64,000 nt of DNA from Shinisaurus crocodilurus (lineage: Eukaryota; Chordata; Lepidosauria; Squamata; Shinisauridae), in assembly GCA_021292165.1 (NCBI GenBank), contig CM037878.1, positions 289,464,971-289,528,970 of the forward strand, given 5' to 3'. Shown piece by piece: positions 21,497 to 33,480 of the stretch (position 1 is its first letter; each line of letters opens with the position of its first letter). Below the pieces are notes generated by a model. It was given only the letters and a program-made list of their open reading frames with translations, was not told the origin of the DNA and searched no databases. A program made the translations under genes and the position numbers.

Positions 21497-22304
21497 CTCT
21501 AGAGCCTACTGGAAGGAAGATTCAGGGGCGGTGCCTTTGGCAGTAGTCATGAGGTTGCCGGAGAATTCTCACCCATGTACGAGAGACCTCTTTGCGGTCA
21601 AACAGGACGAGAATTCTGAGGTTCTCGCCTTTCCTTCTTCCAAAACTGTTCAGCGTGACATGGATGGTTTTTCCCTCTCTGTTTTATTCTCACGACAACC
21701 TTATAGAGTAGGCTAGGAGAGAATGTGACTAGCCCAAGGTCACCTGGCCATTCTGTGCCGGAGGAATCGACTGGCGAGCGGGTTTTGGGACGGGCGCTCC
21801 TTCTTCCGTTCCTTGGCTGGCCTACTTCTGCAGTGGTGGAATGGGAAGCCCACGGCCGGCTCTCTTACCCCATCCTAGCCGGGCCTTGTGGAGCGACTTC
21901 TGAATTACGTCGCAAACAGAGCGCAGCAGCAATACAGGAAAACGTGGGTGTGCAAAGCTCGTGTGAACTGTGAATATCCAAATTGGACATGCAACATCAG
22001 CAGATGTGCCTTGTTGTGTGACCCCCATCGGGTCATTTGTCTCTCTAATTTGGTGTGTGTGTGTGTGATCTTTTTACGTTGCATAGTACTCTGACTTCAA
22101 AATAGATGGAAAGAGGGATTGCTTTTGGTGCTGGCCGCTGACTGAGTCTCTCAATATTTTATAATGACATTTAGTTTTTAATATACTTTGAAATGCTCTT
22201 AGGCATCTCAAGAGCCTTCGATCGGGAGACAGGGTAAAATTATTTTAATAAATGAAATAAGATGGTGCGCTAGATGGGGAAAGGGGTGGGAGGAGCAATC
22301 TAGA
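21497..22304. other. Mostly unique stretch
   Basis: A diverged SINE piece (TTCTCACGACAACCTTATAG, 21688-21750) and a GT run at 22052-22065 are the only recognisable parts. Confidence 0.4.

Positions 22305-22405
22305 ACAGGAGTGGGGAACCTGTTGTCCCCCAGATGTTGTACTTCAGTTCCCATCATCCCTTACTAGAGTCCAACAACATCTGGAAGACCACAAGTCCCA
22401 CATCT
22305..22405. mobile_element. Family C-related foldback
   Basis: GGAACCTGTTGTCCCCCAGA with CAGTTCCCATCATCCCTTAC and CCAACAACATCTGGAAGACC as partly paired arms. Confidence 0.5.

Positions 22406-22465
22406 CTCCTCTAAGGGAAATGGAAAGATGTATAATCATTACACTAGCCTGGTGCCCGCCCGCCC

Positions 22466-22566
22466 CATGTTTTGGACGACAGCTCCCAGCATTCCTGAGC
22501 TGGCTGGAGGATTCTGGGAGTTGTAGTCCAACACATCTGGAGGGCTCCAGGTTGGGGGAAGGCGCT
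22466..22566. mobile_element. Family C foldback MITE
   Basis: GACAGCTCCCAGCATTCCTG faces GGATTCTGGGAGTTGTAGTC, and the right end is CTCCAGGTTGGGGGAAGGC. Confidence 0.6.

Positions 22567-23311
22567 GCTGTCGTGTTTGAATTGGGCCTTCCTCCCCCTG
22601 TAGGTTGGGCGAGCAATTCATGAACTGCGGGGGTCCAGCTTGGACCCCAGGACACTAATTGCCCGTCATGTAACTTCCCTGTTTTTCTTCCGCATAAAAA
22701 GTGGGGCCCGCCTGGCCTCCTTTGTGCTGCCGTGTGACTCACGTCTTCTCCTTTGGCTGCGTCTCCCACGCTTGTGTTGTTTGCCTCTCTGCTGCTTCTC
22801 TATTGTTGCAACAAGGATGCTTCAGAGGAGGAAAACTGGCCTCCCCTCCCTCCAAACAAAAGAAATCTGTGTCGATGAAAACAATAAGTACTGAGGGAGG
22901 GGAGGGGAGGGGGGAGTGAGAGACCGAGAGCGGGAGAGCACCGCGGCGAAAAGCCACATTTGATGCAGTGGGATGTTGTAGCGACCCGAGGAAATTTCCA
23001 TCTCATCTTGTGCAGCTGCTCTCTCCAGTAGACTGTGCTTTTTGGTGGGGACTTGTACGTTAACTTTATAATGTCTATATGTGCCTTTAGTTTGGCTCTG
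23101 TTATCCTTGGCTTTAGGTAGGACGGGGAGCCCTATACAGCTGTTTTCTTGACCTAGGGAGGAGACGCCTCGCCTATAATAAAGAGAGCTGTCTGTCTGTC
23201 CACGCCATCGTGCCACAACTGTGAAACCTGGACCCCTGAAACTTGGCATGCATGCTAAGGGGACCCCAGGGGTGAGCATCTCGGGGTTATTTTGCTTTTT
23301 AAAAAACACAT
22567..23311. other. Unique intronic stretch
   Basis: No repeats recognised except a purine-rich GGGAGGGGAGGGG run near 22896. No exon recognised. Confidence 0.4.

Positions 23312-23313
23312 TA

Positions 23314-23561
23314 CAGTCATGCCTTGGATTGAGAGCATAATTTGTTCCGGAAACGTGCTTGTAATCCAAAACACTCTTCTATCAAAACGAAATCTCCCCC
23401 CAAAAAAATTTGTACAGAGATTTTTAATTTAAGCCGTACTACAGTACTTGTATTGCAAGACGTCGCTTGTATATCAAGTAAAAAAAAATTAAATATTTAA
23501 AAATTTGCTTGTCTTGCAAAACGCTCTCAAACCAAGTTACTTGCAATCCAAGGTATTACTG
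23314..23561. mobile_element. Family F pogo/Tigger-like MITE
   Basis: CAGTCATGCCTTGGATTG at the left and CAATCCAAGGTATTACTG at the right, flanked by TA on both sides. The interior has further mirrored blocks (GCTTGTAATCC, GCAAGACGTCGCTTGTATA). No transposase frame. Confidence 0.8.

Positions 23562-23665
23562 TAATTGATTTCAGTGCCTTCGTCTGTCTGAAGCCTGTAG
23601 TAGTGCCATCGTCAGTCACCGGGGCTGTACTTTCCCAACCAGCACATAGCTTTGCAGTCCATACA

Positions 23666-23840
23666 GGCCTGCTGTGGCTCACGCTGGCTCAGCTTGTCTG
23701 AGCGTGGAAAGCTAAGCAGGGTCAGGCCTGGTTTTTACTTGGATGGGAGACCCCTCCTCTAGTTTCCTGCACTGAGCAGGGGGTTGGACTCGATAGCCTT
23801 GTAGGCCCCTTCCAACTCTATGATCCTATGATATCCTATG
23666..23840 (+). mobile_element. 5S rRNA-derived SINE with CR1 tail
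   Basis: GTCTGAGCGTGGAAAGCTAA, GCAGGGTCAGGCCTGG and CTTGGATGGGAGACC keep the 5S internal promoter order, then the CR1-type tail and ATCCTATGATATCCTATG. Confidence 0.87.

Positions 23841-24124
23841 AAGCCGGGGGAGATGAACAGGCCGAGGGGCGGCGTTATACACCTGCCCCTTCCTCCTCCT
23901 GCTGTGTGGCAGCCCCCCATGGGAGAATGGGGTGGGCGGATGCTCTCCCTTGGGGGGGGGAGCTGTAGGGGTCCACCATGGCAGGGGTGGTGCCCAGGGG
24001 TGCCAGCGGGCGTCCCTTCACTCAGGTGGGGTGGGCGCGACGTGTCCCGCTCCGTCAGCTGCGTAAGTTTGTGTGGACAAAAAGCGTCAGAGTTTCCTGC
24101 ACCACACACACACAACTCCACACC
23841..24124. other. Unique, GC-rich stretch
   Basis: Contains G runs and a short ACACAC run at the junction with the CR1 copy. No repeat or exon recognised. Confidence 0.35.

Positions 24125-25602
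24125 TTTACTCTGCACTGGTTAGGCCTCATCTTGAGTGCTGCGTCCAGTTCTGGGCACCACACTTTCAGAAGGACGTAGA
24201 CAAACTGGAGAGGGTTCAGAGGAGGGCAACAAGGATGATAAAGGGACTGGAAACAAGGCCCTATGACAGTGATGGCGAACCTTTTTGAGCCCGAGTGCCC
24301 AAACTGCAACACAAAACCAACTTATTTATTTCAAAGTGCCAATACTGCAATTAAACCTGAATACCAAGGTTTTAGTTTTAGAAAAACAATTCATACAGTT
24401 GTCCGAACTAATTAACATCTTTTGTCTTAAAAGAAAAACACAATAACAGAGCTTTCAATTATACAGTTTTTTGTTGGGAAAAAAAAATCAACTCAAAAAA
24501 TTATTATAGTACTACATTGTACACATAGCCTGAAGGGAATTTATACAAACTTTTTAAATAATTAGGCACATGTATTTTTGGATAAGGGATTCTCAACTTG
24601 TAATATGATTATATGCCAGACTGAAATTGTATGGGGCCAGCTTTACCCCGGGTCCTTTCCCTGCTTCTACTGGTGTCGGATTAGTAAAAGTAAAAGTCAA
24701 CCTGTACTAGGATGAGCAAGATAAACAAGAAAACTAAACGTGCTTAACACATTTTTAACACTTTATGTCTTGGACTGCAAACACTGCATTAGGTAAAAGT
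24801 TTGCATTGGGCATGCTTTTGCACAATTAATGTGATTTTTGCTATTGCATGCATGCATGCTGATAATTTCCCAAACCTTGGCTCATACTCCGTTAGTTTGA
24901 GAGCAACACATGCAGCACTCAGGTCAACTGTTAGGGCTTTACATCCAAGCCATGCTCTGTGCATCATTGTTCAAAATCTTTTAAATGTGATAACAATGTA
25001 GAAAAGAATTCTGTAACAGGAATTCTAGAATAAAATCATTCTGTTCCACACTGTGAGAAAGAACAAAATCATTAGTGTTTTGCAGAAGGGGACGGTCTTT
25101 TCGTGATCTGGTGACCAATGGCTCGAGTGCCCACAGAGAGGTTCTTGCGTGCCAGCTGTGGCACCCGTGCCATAGGTTCGCCATCACTGCCCTATGAGGA
25201 GAGACGGAAAGAACTGGGCATGTTTAGCCTGCAGGAGAGGAGACTGAGGGGAGATATGATTGCACTCTTCCAGTACTTGAAGGGTTGTCACACAGAGGAG
25301 GGCCAGGATCTCTTCTCGATCATCCCAGTTTGCAGGACACGGAATAATGGGCTCAAGTTACAGGAATCCAGATTCCGCCTGGACATCAGGAAAAAGTTCA
25401 TGACTGTCAGAGCAATAAGACAATGGAACCAACTCCCTAGGGAGGTGGTGGGCTCTCCCACTCTGGAGGCATTCAAGGTGCAGCTGGACAGCCATCTGTC
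25501 AGAGATGCTTTGACCTGGATTCCTGCATTGAGCAGGGGGTTGGACTCGATGGCCTTGTAGGCCCCTTCCAACTCTGTCAGATTCTATGATTCTATGATTC
25601 TA
24125..25602 (+). mobile_element. CR1 LINE interrupted by a family B MITE
   Basis: Coding text begins [20 protein letters not shown] and is cut at 24266 by the family B element. It resumes at 25190 after an 8-base duplication (CCCTATGA), continues with [17 protein letters not shown] and ends with GGACTCGATGGCCTTGTAGG and TCTATGATTCTATGATTC. The reading frame continues across the insertion. Confidence 0.9.
24267..25189. mobile_element. Family B hAT MITE, 923 bp
   Basis: Inverted ends CAGTGATGGCGAACCT and AGGTTCGCCATCACTG. Perfect target duplication CCCTATGA. The interior is A/T-rich, has no long frame, and is nearly identical to the copy at 33698-34628. 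Confidence 0.93.

Positions 25603-26480
25603 AGTGTAAACAAGTATAATCCCAGCTGGGGGCTGAGAAATGCAAAATGTACATAGTTTCTCTGATGGCTCCTGACGCCGCCGCAGAGTCTCCCATGGCC
25701 GGTGCCACAGCTGTTTGCATGCAAGTGCGGCAAAGCGCCACCCCTCCCCTGCCTGGCCCAGATGAAGTTCATCCTGATTGGCTAAAGACACCTGGGCTAC
25801 TGAAAGGAGGGGTGGGGGGGAAGAATCTATACTGCTGCTGTGGCTTCTGGGTTTCGTTGTTGTCTGCACGCTTTCGCGGGAGTAGGGTTTTGCTAAGGCA
25901 AACTCTGAGAAGACCAACCCCCAGGCAAAGAGAGTAAGGGCCTGGGTAGTGATATAGTAAAGGAACTAGCGTTGTTATTTTGTAGCTCTACTGTGTATGT
26001 ACCAAAGTGTCTCCCCACCTTTTCTCCTTCCCTCATTCCCCTGTGGTTCCTCTGTGGTTTAGCGCTAAATCCAGAGTACAGACAAGGGCAAGTCCCTGAG
26101 AGAGTCAAGTCAAGACTGCAGAGCTAAGGCTGGCAGTCTGGCACCCTGGGATCTCTGGTCTTGAGAAAAGGACCGGTTGGCAGTCTTTCTTTCACAGTCT
26201 GCATGAAGGTTTCGCTGCATCAAATCAAGGGCCGCTCCAGCCGGCGCAAAAGTGTAGGCCCGTTCGTTGGCTACGAGGGAAGTGGCGCCTGCCAAACAGG
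26301 CATGTTAAACCAAAGGCTCGCTTTGCTCGGCCGTTCACACTTTTATTTTCTCCAAAGGCTTCCCCCCCCCCCCATTTCGTAATGCAGTGCTGAAGTTGGA
26401 CTGCCTTGTTGTGGCGTCGTATGCCGCCTTTTAAATCGGAATCCTCAAAGTGGCTCACCGTTTAAATGCAACCGTTAGAA
25603..26480. other. Unique intronic stretch
   Basis: GC-balanced sequence with no recognised repeats. Short frames have no family resemblance that I recognise. Confidence 0.4.

Positions 26481-26615
26481 CGGTGTTTCTCAACCTTGGG
26501 TCCCCAGATGTTTTTGGCCTACAACTCCCAGCATGCCCCAGCCAGCGTAGCTGGCTGGGGCATGCTGGGAGTTGTAGGCCAAAAACATCTGGGGACCCAA
26601 GGTTGAGAAACACTG
26481..26615. mobile_element. Family A hairpin hAT MITE, TTTCTCAACC subtype
   Basis: Ends are GTGTTTCTCAACC and GGTTGAGAAACAC instead of the TTCTCCAACC form. 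The same change in both arms defines a subtype shared with 47100-47234. Perfect duplication CGTTAGAA. Confidence 0.92.

Positions 26616-27410
26616 CGTTAGAATTAAAATCTTGCCACGTGAAAGCCAAACCGCGCTCGTAAACCAGGGCTAAGCGACGTGGTCCCTGTTGGCATCAGTG
26701 TTCCCCCAAACTCCTTTCTTGGGGCCTGCTGAGATGCCCCCCCCCGCTTCCCCCCCCTCAGCCCATTTTCTTGCTGGCAGCTGGGGTCACAGCTACGCAA
26801 AGTGGCAGCCTCTGGGTATACTGCAGTGCCGGAAAGGCTTTTGGGACACAGGGAGGGAGCCGGCAGAGGAGGAGGAGGAGGAGGAGGAGGAAAACAACCC
26901 AGGGACTGAGAAAACCATGGTTTGTTCAGCCATCTGCCAGACAAACCCTGAGTAGCACAACAAACCATGGATTAAATAAACCATGGGTTAGCATCGCATG
27001 TGAACCAGGTCGTCCTGTCCAGGATCTGTAATTACATGCAACTGATTTTTACAAATTAGCATTGATCCTGGAGCAGCTCAGGATCTGACCCTTAATTTAC
27101 ATAACGTCTCATATTCTTCTACCGCCGCCACCACCACCACCACCCCGCTCCTTCCCTACTTGCCTTTTCCTAAGTCACAAAGTGGCTATTTTAACACCTG
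27201 CTGTTGATCTTGCTTCTTCTTCATCACATCCTGCTGTTTGTTTCCGAGTAGCTCTTTTCTTCAAAGTTCAGGAAAAAAATTCCCCTTCCTTTGTCTGCTT
27301 CGGTCATTTGGCAGCTGCTTGTGTGCGTGTTTGTGCGTCTTAGTTCTTGCTTTTGTCACATTTGCACAAAAGGTGACGGCTGCCATGGTGCCTGTCCGTA
27401 GGTTGGCCAC
26616..27410. other. Unique stretch with GAG and CCA runs and a small foldback
   Basis: GAG repeats at about 26865-26890, CCA repeats near 27125-27145, and AAACCATGGTTTGTTC / CAAACCATGGATT foldback text (26920-27005) of family E style. Confidence 0.45.

Positions 27411-27669
27411 CTATTTATTTATTTATTTATTTAGTTATTATATTTATACCCTGCCTTTTTTCCTGCAAGGAACCCAAGGCGGCTTACATAATCCTCCTCC
27501 TCCTCCTCCTCTCCATTTTATCCTCACAACAACCCTGTGAGGTAGGCGAGGCTGAGAGTCAGTGACTGGTCCAAAGTCACCCAGTGAGTTCCATGGCCAA
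27601 GCGGGGAATAGAACCCGGATCTCCTGAGTCCCAGTCCAACATTCTCACCACTACGCCACACTGGCTCTC
27411..27669 (-). mobile_element. Sauria-type tRNA-derived SINE
   Basis: Reverse order: TTTATTTA tail, CCTGCAAGGAACCCAAGGCG, TCCTCACAACAACCCTGTGA, box B complement GGGAATAGAACCC and CACTACGCCACACTGGCTC. Confidence 0.87.

Positions 27670-27889
27670 AGCGATGTACCCATCGCCCTAAAAAAAAAAA
27701 AAGAGGACACAGATTTCCATAAAAATTGCAAATGCTAATTTATAAGTATAGATGCAAATTTAGAGAAACTTACTGTAATTTAAAGAGACATTCAGAACAC
27801 ATCTCCCCCTAGTGAGGAAGACAGTGCCCAGGTGACTTTTATGCCTCCTGCTCTGTCTGCTGCCCAGGTGCTAACGATGGATGGGCAAC

Positions 27890-28194
27890 CCTGGTTCAGA
27901 CAACATAACCCACACTCAAGGGTTGAACCGTGGGTTGTTGTTGAACCATGGATTATCGTGTTGTCTGAACTCAGCTGCACTAACAAGCCATGGCTTCTTA
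28001 ACCACGAACAACCCACGAAGAGAACCCATGGTTTGTTGTTGGGTTGTGAACTGTGGGTTGTTCACCATGGTTTGTTATCTCGGCTGGGTTCAGACAACAC
28101 GATAACCCATGGTTCAGCAACAACCCCACAGTTCAAAGACAACCCACACTCGATCCTTGAGTGTGGGCTTATCGTGTGTTGTCTGAACCCAGCT
27890..28194. mobile_element. Family E foldback element
   Basis: CTGGTTCAGACAACATAACC at the left mirrors GTGTTGTCTGAACCCAGC at the right, with AACCCACACTCAAGG / CCTTGAGTGTGGG just inside. A second terminus-like GGCTGGGTTCAGACAACACG begins at 28081, so one copy may have inserted into or duplicated within another. Confidence 0.7.

Positions 28195-28267
28195 TAAGGT
28201 TCTGCTCTCCCTTGTAAGGGTTCTTAATCTTGGTCTGAAGAGCCATTAAAAGGGAGCAAGGGTGCAG

Positions 28268-28525
28268 AACCTCAGGCTGGGGCCATCTCTGGCCCACCAT
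28301 CAGCCGTGTGGTGATTTCATGGCTTTTGTGCATTTTTCTCCCCCATTCTAAACGGTTGAAACGCTAAGGCCAAGTTGCTGGCAGGAAGTGCTACACGCTA
28401 AAACATGCTGGCATTTGGGGTGTTTTGGCTCCACCCCTTTTGCCTCCAGCCACCACTGCAATGCAGCCCCCGAGAGCTTCTCCAAAATGGGATTCGGCCC
28501 TCGGGCTGAAAGAGGTTCAGCGCGC
28268..28525 (+). mobile_element. Family G dispersed repeat
   Basis: CAGAACCTCAGGCTGGGGCC through GGATTCGGCCCTCGGGCTGA, co-linear with 5313-5655. Confidence 0.6.

Positions 28526-28553
28526 CTGAAACAGAGCAGGCCTTCCAATAGAG

Positions 28554-28688
28554 CAGTGTTCTCCAACCTTGAGTCCCCAGATGTTTTTGGCCTACAACTC
28601 CCAGCATGCCCCAGCTGGCTATGCTGGCAGGGGCATGCTGGGAGTTGTAGGCCAAAAACATCTGGGGACCCAAGGTTGGAGAACAGTG
28554..28688. mobile_element. Family A hairpin hAT MITE
   Basis: 135 bases. 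Last bases read AACAGTG instead of AACACTG. Perfect target duplication CAATAGAG. Confidence 0.92.

Positions 28689-29137
28689 CAATAGAGGGCT
28701 GTCCTTCGTAAAATAGTGCACGCGGCCACCCTCTCTGTCTGTGAAGAAGCCCTGATGGCTGCCATCTTCCCATTTCAAGTAGGATGGCTGGGCAAGGAAA
28801 CACCTTAGGTGTTTCACTTTTGCACTAGAGTAGCACAAACCTGGATCCCGCAGTAGCGTTTGAGGAGTAGCCTTTCTCCAGAGGCAGTGGTAGTGGGGAT
28901 AAGATCAGTTTGCCTCCGTGGTTTTCTTTTGTTTTTCGAGAGTTGCTGCGCACTCCTGCGCACTTAAACGGCGCGTGTGTCCTTTTTCAAGAAACTGTAG
29001 TGGCATGCACCAGAGTCCGCAGTCAGGCAATATGTTTGGGAACCAATATTCGGGACCAAACAAAAATGCACGAGATTGAGAGCACAAGTTTTGGAGATCT
29101 CAAAGATCTCTTCATCGGGCGAGACGTTACGCAAACC
28689..29137. other. Unique intronic stretch
   Basis: No repeat or exon recognised. Confidence 0.4.

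Positions 29138-29310
29138 GCTCGGCCATGAAACTCACTGGGTGACTTTGGGCCAGTCACTGCCTCTCAGCCTAACCTACCT
29201 CGCAGGGTTGTTGTGAGGATAAAATGGAGGAAGAGGAGGATTATGTAAGCCGCCTTGAGTTCCTTGCAGGAAAAAAGGCGGGGTATAAATGTAACAAACA
29301 AACAAACCAG
29138..29310 (+). mobile_element. Sauria-type SINE, head missing
   Basis: Starts within the SINE at GGCCATGAAACTCACTGGGT and ends GGCGGGGTATAAATGTAAC. The tRNA-like part is absent. Confidence 0.8.

Positions 29311-29374
29311 GTGGAAATGGCTGAGCGGGGAAATGGCTGACTTGCTGTTGAAGTCATGAGGTCTGCATAGCCAG

Positions 29375-29560
29375 TGTCTTAAGGATCAGAGGCAGTCTGC
29401 CTCTCTGTACACCAGTTGCTGGGGAATATGGGCGGGAAGGTGCTGTTGCGTTCATATCCTGCTCGTGGGATCTCGTGGGCAGCTGGCTGACCACTGTGTG
29501 AACAGAATGCTGGACTCGATGGACCCTCGGCCTGATCCAGCAGGGCTCGTCTTAAGTTCT
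29375..29560 (+). mobile_element. CR1-like LINE 3' segment
   Basis: CAGTTGCTGGGGAATATGGG through GAACAGAATGCTGGACTCGA and GATCCAGCAGGGCTCGTCTT, the forward form of the block at 57768-57965. Confidence 0.65.

Positions 29561-29565
29561 TATAT

Positions 29566-29626
29566 TCTTGCTGGCTGGGGATGGTGGGCCTTGTAGTCCA
29601 ACACATATGGAGGGCACCAGGTTGAA
29566..29626. mobile_element. Family C right half
   Basis: GGCTGGGGATGGTGGGCCTT, GTAGTCCAACACATATGGAG and GGCACCAGGTTG. Confidence 0.55.

Positions 29627-29981
29627 GCCGGGATGCATGCCTGGATGTATACTGAGTACATTAAGGTTGGAATTGCAGATCGCCTTGGTTTTCTTCACCA
29701 CTTTGCTGGCTGGCTTCCATTTGGCGTCTGAGTCTGCATTCCTGTCTCCACCTAAATTAGATTAACGCTGTCTGCTGCAGCATCGCTCAGCTGGTACCGG
29801 GCCGTCTCCTTTCTCGTTTCTGCTGGCGGCTGCTTTTTCTGTGCCCCCCCCCTTCCCGCCCTCGGTTCTAGCAAGTGGGGGCGAGAATGGAAGGGAGCGA
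29901 GGGCAGCGTTGTCCTCGCTTAACTTGCCGGTTGTGAACCGTCCAGCCACTTGCTGTGTCGGAATAGTAAAGTGACTAGAAA

Positions 29982-30116
29982 CAGTGTTCTCCAACTTCGG
30001 GTCCCCAGATGTTTTTGGCCTACAACTCCCAGCATGCCCCAGCCAGCGTAGCTGGCTGGGGCATGCTGGGAGTTGTAGGCCAAAAACATCTGGGGACCCG
30101 AGGTTGGAGAACACTG
29982..30116. mobile_element. Family A hairpin hAT MITE
   Basis: 135 bases with the TCGGG/CCCGA arm variant. The flanks do not give a clear duplication (ACTAGAAA against ATTTAGAG). Confidence 0.88.

Positions 30117-30583
30117 ATTTAGAGAAAGTGTTGGAGGCCATGGGGAAAGGCATTGCTGGCTAACTGAGCACTAAAAAAATCTGCTTCCAGTTCATTGTAG
30201 AAAAGCAGTGCCTCCGTGGCGCTAAAACGCTCTAGCGTGGAAGCGCCCACATCCGGCACTCGGGCCACGTGGCTCTCTCCAGCAGTGTCTGTGCAAGCCG
30301 GCCTCTGGCGCGGGATGTTTTGCCTCTGCCTCGGTCTGATGCCGGTTCCAGGCCCGGAGGAGCTCTTTTTATCCAGTGGTTTTGCAGCCCAGCCTGCCTT
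30401 GTTGTATCCGTCCCTTGAAGGAGCGACCGATGAACCGTTCTCGCCTACGAGTGGGAACCAAATGAAGGATGGGGGGGATGTCGTGACTTAACGCCGCGCA
30501 GGGTTGACGGCGGGTAGAGCCTTGGGTTGACGCAGGGCATGCTGAACGCCGAGGAAAAGGAAGCCTGTTAGCACAAGTGGTGG

Positions 30584-30614
<31 letters not shown>

Positions 30615-30985
30615 GAACTCTCCAGAACATGTGGAGAGCAGCCCCCAAAAGTGCCACGATCACACGGTCGGCTGGCGGCAAGACGGTTGTCACTCGAGCC
30701 AAGTGGAGGGCTGAGTCACGTTCACATGAAAACTGTGGAGGAGGAGACCGAACCGTGCAAAAGAGGGGTGAGCGAAGAAGCCTGCATCACAAGCTCCCGG
30801 AAGCACAGTCGCCTATCCAAACAGGTTTGGGTGTTTTGGCCACGCAAGAGGGAGAAGCGCGCTTTTTGTTGGGTGGGAAAGCGGAGGAGGAGGGCGTAAT
30901 CCGATGGCGGCGGTGTCTCCCTCGCGCATGGTGAAAGGAGAGCGGTTCCCCTTCGCTGTGTCCCGTGCCAGTTGTAAACCTCATA
30117..30985. other. Unique stretch with a GA microsatellite
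   Basis: GA repeats at 30583-30611. The rest is moderately CpG-containing and unassigned. Confidence 0.4.

Positions 30986-31241
30986 CAGTCATGCCTTGGA
31001 TTGCAAGTAACTTGGCTCGAGAGCGTTTTGCAAGACAAGCAAATTTTTAAATATTTATTTGATATTTTTTTTTACTTGATATACAAGCGACGTCTTGCAA
31101 TGCAAGTACTGTAGTACGGCTTAAATTAAAAATCTCTGTACAAATTTTTTTTGGGGGGGGGATTTCGTTTTGATAGAATAATGTTTTGGATTACAAGCAC
31201 GTTTCCGGAACGAATTATGCTCTCAATCCAAGGCATGACTG
30986..31241. mobile_element. Family F pogo/Tigger-like MITE
   Basis: CAGTCATGCCTTGGATTG and CAATCCAAGGCATGACTG are perfect inverted termini between TA dinucleotides. Internally it is in the opposite orientation to the copy at 23314. Confidence 0.85.

Positions 31242-31764
31242 TACTATTTCAGAAAGCTTTTGACTGAGGAGGTGTTGCATCTGGGCCTTCAAGGTGGTGC
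31301 CCATGAGTACCACTCTTGGCTCCCGCCACGCTCCTCCGCCCCTCCTGGTTTTTATTTTATTTCTTAAGATTATTTTTTTTAAAAAAAATTCTGACTGGGA
31401 GGCTGGCATGCTGCAAAGCGAAGTGCTACCCTCCAGTTCCATCTTTGTTTGGGTTCAGTTTGGCGTTCAGACCCCACCTCTGCCTTGTACTTAGGTCCTT
31501 GGCCAAGTTGCTTTTCTTTTAGCCTCACCGCTTTGCCTTCTGGGAAATGACTGTAGCCGTTTTATGAATGGGCATCGCCTCCACAAGAAGCCGTTTTGTG
31601 ATGCCGCCCATGAGACGCTATCAGAATTCCAAATGTGCCCAAAATGTGTCCAGAAACGTTGGAGACTCTTGGTTTCTTAGGGCTGTTTGCTTAGTTTTTA
31701 AATTGCTGTCTTTATGAGGGCCATCTTGAGTACTGGGAAGCCAGTCTATATAATTTGTTGGACT
31242..31764. other. Unique intronic stretch
   Basis: Contains an A/T homopolymer block near 31360-31390 and a short inverted pair GAAGCCGTTTTGTGATG / CATCGCC. No exon recognised. Confidence 0.35.

Positions 31765-31830
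31765 GTCTGGAATGATGGGAGTTGTAGTCCAACACATCTA
31801 GAGGGTGCCAGGTTGGGGAAGGCTGGTTTG
31765..31830. mobile_element. Family C right half
   Basis: GATGGGAGTTGTAGTCCAAC then GTGCCAGGTTGGGGAAGGCT. Confidence 0.55.

Positions 31831-31977
31831 TAATGTGTGGCAACCTCACGTAATGTGTGGCAACCTCACGTTGATATCATCTCCATTACGACAGAAACTG
31901 TGTAGGCAGGCTGGATTCAGTTGGATCCCCTTCCCGAGTTCATTTTTGCACGTGAGGCTTAATGCTTAAGATGCTAA

Positions 31978-32592
31978 GCCAGCCTTCCCCAGCCCTCCAG
32001 ATGTTTTGGACAATAAGCCTAGACTACTGTAATGCGCTCTACGTGGGGTTACCCTTGAAGACGGTTCGGAAGCTACAGCTGGTACAGAACGTTGCGGCTT
32101 GCCTGGTTAAAGGCAGCCGCCAGCGGGATCGCATCACGCCAGTGCTCGAGGAGCTACACTGGCTACCAGTTGCTTGCCGAGCCGAATTCAAGGTGTTGGT
32201 TTTGACCTTTAAAACCCTATACGGCTCCGGTCCAGTCTATCTCAAGGAGCGTCTCCAGCAACACCAAGTAGGCCGCTCAGCAAGATCTGCCACAGACGGC
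32301 CTTCTCCTTGTCCCTTCAGCCACAGCAGCTAGACTGTGGGGATGAGGAAGAGGGCCTTTTCTGTGGCGGCCCCCGTACTGTGGAACTCTCTCCCGAGTGA
32401 CCTCCACCATACCCCCTCTCTGCTGAGCTTCCGCCGCTCATTAAAAACTTGGCTATTCAGGCGGGAATATGGGGTGGGCTAATTATCTTAAAATTTTATA
32501 TTGCTTAACTGTATTTTATTCTGTTTTTATCTTGTATTTTTATCTGTGTACATCGCCCAGGGTGGCCGGTTGCCGGCCAGATGGGCAAATAA
31978..32592 (+). mobile_element. L2-like LINE fused to a family C scrap
   Basis: CAGCCTTCCCCAGCCCTCCA (family C) joins L2 coding text at about 32014: [33 protein letters not shown], then YGSGPVYLKERLQQHQ. The frame breaks at 32343 where a stop follows ARLWG. The 3' UTR has CATCGCCCAGGGTGGCCGG. Confidence 0.85.

Positions 32593-32599
32593 TAATAAC

Positions 32600-32730
32600 A
32601 ACAACAACAACAACAACAACAATATAATTCCCAATATTCCTGGCCATTGGCCATGCTGGCTGAGGCTGATGGGAGTTGAAGACCAAAACAGCTGGATAGC
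32701 ATAGCACCAGGCTGGGGAAGGTTGGGCTAA
32600..32730. repeat. CAA microsatellite and family C right part
   Basis: ACAACAACAACAACAACA run, then GGCTGATGGGAGTTGAAGAC and CACCAGGCTGGGGAAGGTTG. Confidence 0.55.

Positions 32731-32965
32731 ATCCGCCCCAATTAGGCGGTCATGAAACCCAAGTGATCCTAATGTTTTCCAAGGCTCCCATCAATGAGGT
32801 AAAGCCCCAGAGCCTCTGGTGGAAAACTCTTGAGTTAACAGCTGGATTTTCTATTTTCAGAAAGGGAGGGTCAACAGTTGTCTGCTGCTTTCTTGTTCCC
32901 AGTGATACCAAGGGATACTGAAGCCTGAAACCATCTTGTTGTTGTTGTTGATGATGATGATGATG

Positions 32966-33480
32966 ATTTTATTTCTATACTGCCCAGTAGCTGAAGCTCT
33001 CTGGGTGGTTTACAACAAGCAATAACAATACAATATAAATACACCCAATAAAAACATTTTTTAAAATGTCAATACTAAAATTCAGGAACCAATTTAAAAA
33101 CGACTCAAATGACTAAAAACAAGTTACCGTAATACAACGTGACCAGTTTTAAAAAGTTGACATAACCACCCCGCCACCCCATGTACTATTTAGAATTGTT
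33201 AAATGCCTCAGCATAGAGGGCAATCTTAACCTGGGGCCGAAAAGATAAAAGAGTTGGCGCCAGGTGGGCCTCAGTGCAGAGCTTGTTCCACAGTTGGGGG
33301 GGCTACCACAGAGAAGGCTCTCCCCCTTGCTGCCACCCTCTGAGCCTCCAACGGAGGTGGCAGTCGGAGGAAGCCCCAGATGTTGAGCGTAGTGTCCAGG
33401 TAGCTTGCGGTTGGGAGAGGCGTTCCGTCAGGTATTGCAGTCCAAAGCCGTGTATTGGGCTCACATGGCAGAGCCCAATA
32966..33480 (-). mobile_element. L2-like LINE 3' end
   Basis: ATACTGCCCAGTAGCTGAAG and GGGTGGTTTACAACAAGCAA open the reverse 3' UTR. The reverse coding end is visible around GTTGGCGCCAGGTGGGCC and GGCTACCACAGAGAAGGCTC. Preceded by GTT and GAT repeats (32938-32965). Confidence 0.7.

Noticed and set aside
31831..31872. 20-bp tandem duplication (AATGTGTGGCAACCTCACG)
   Set aside because: A simple two-copy slippage event with no further structure.
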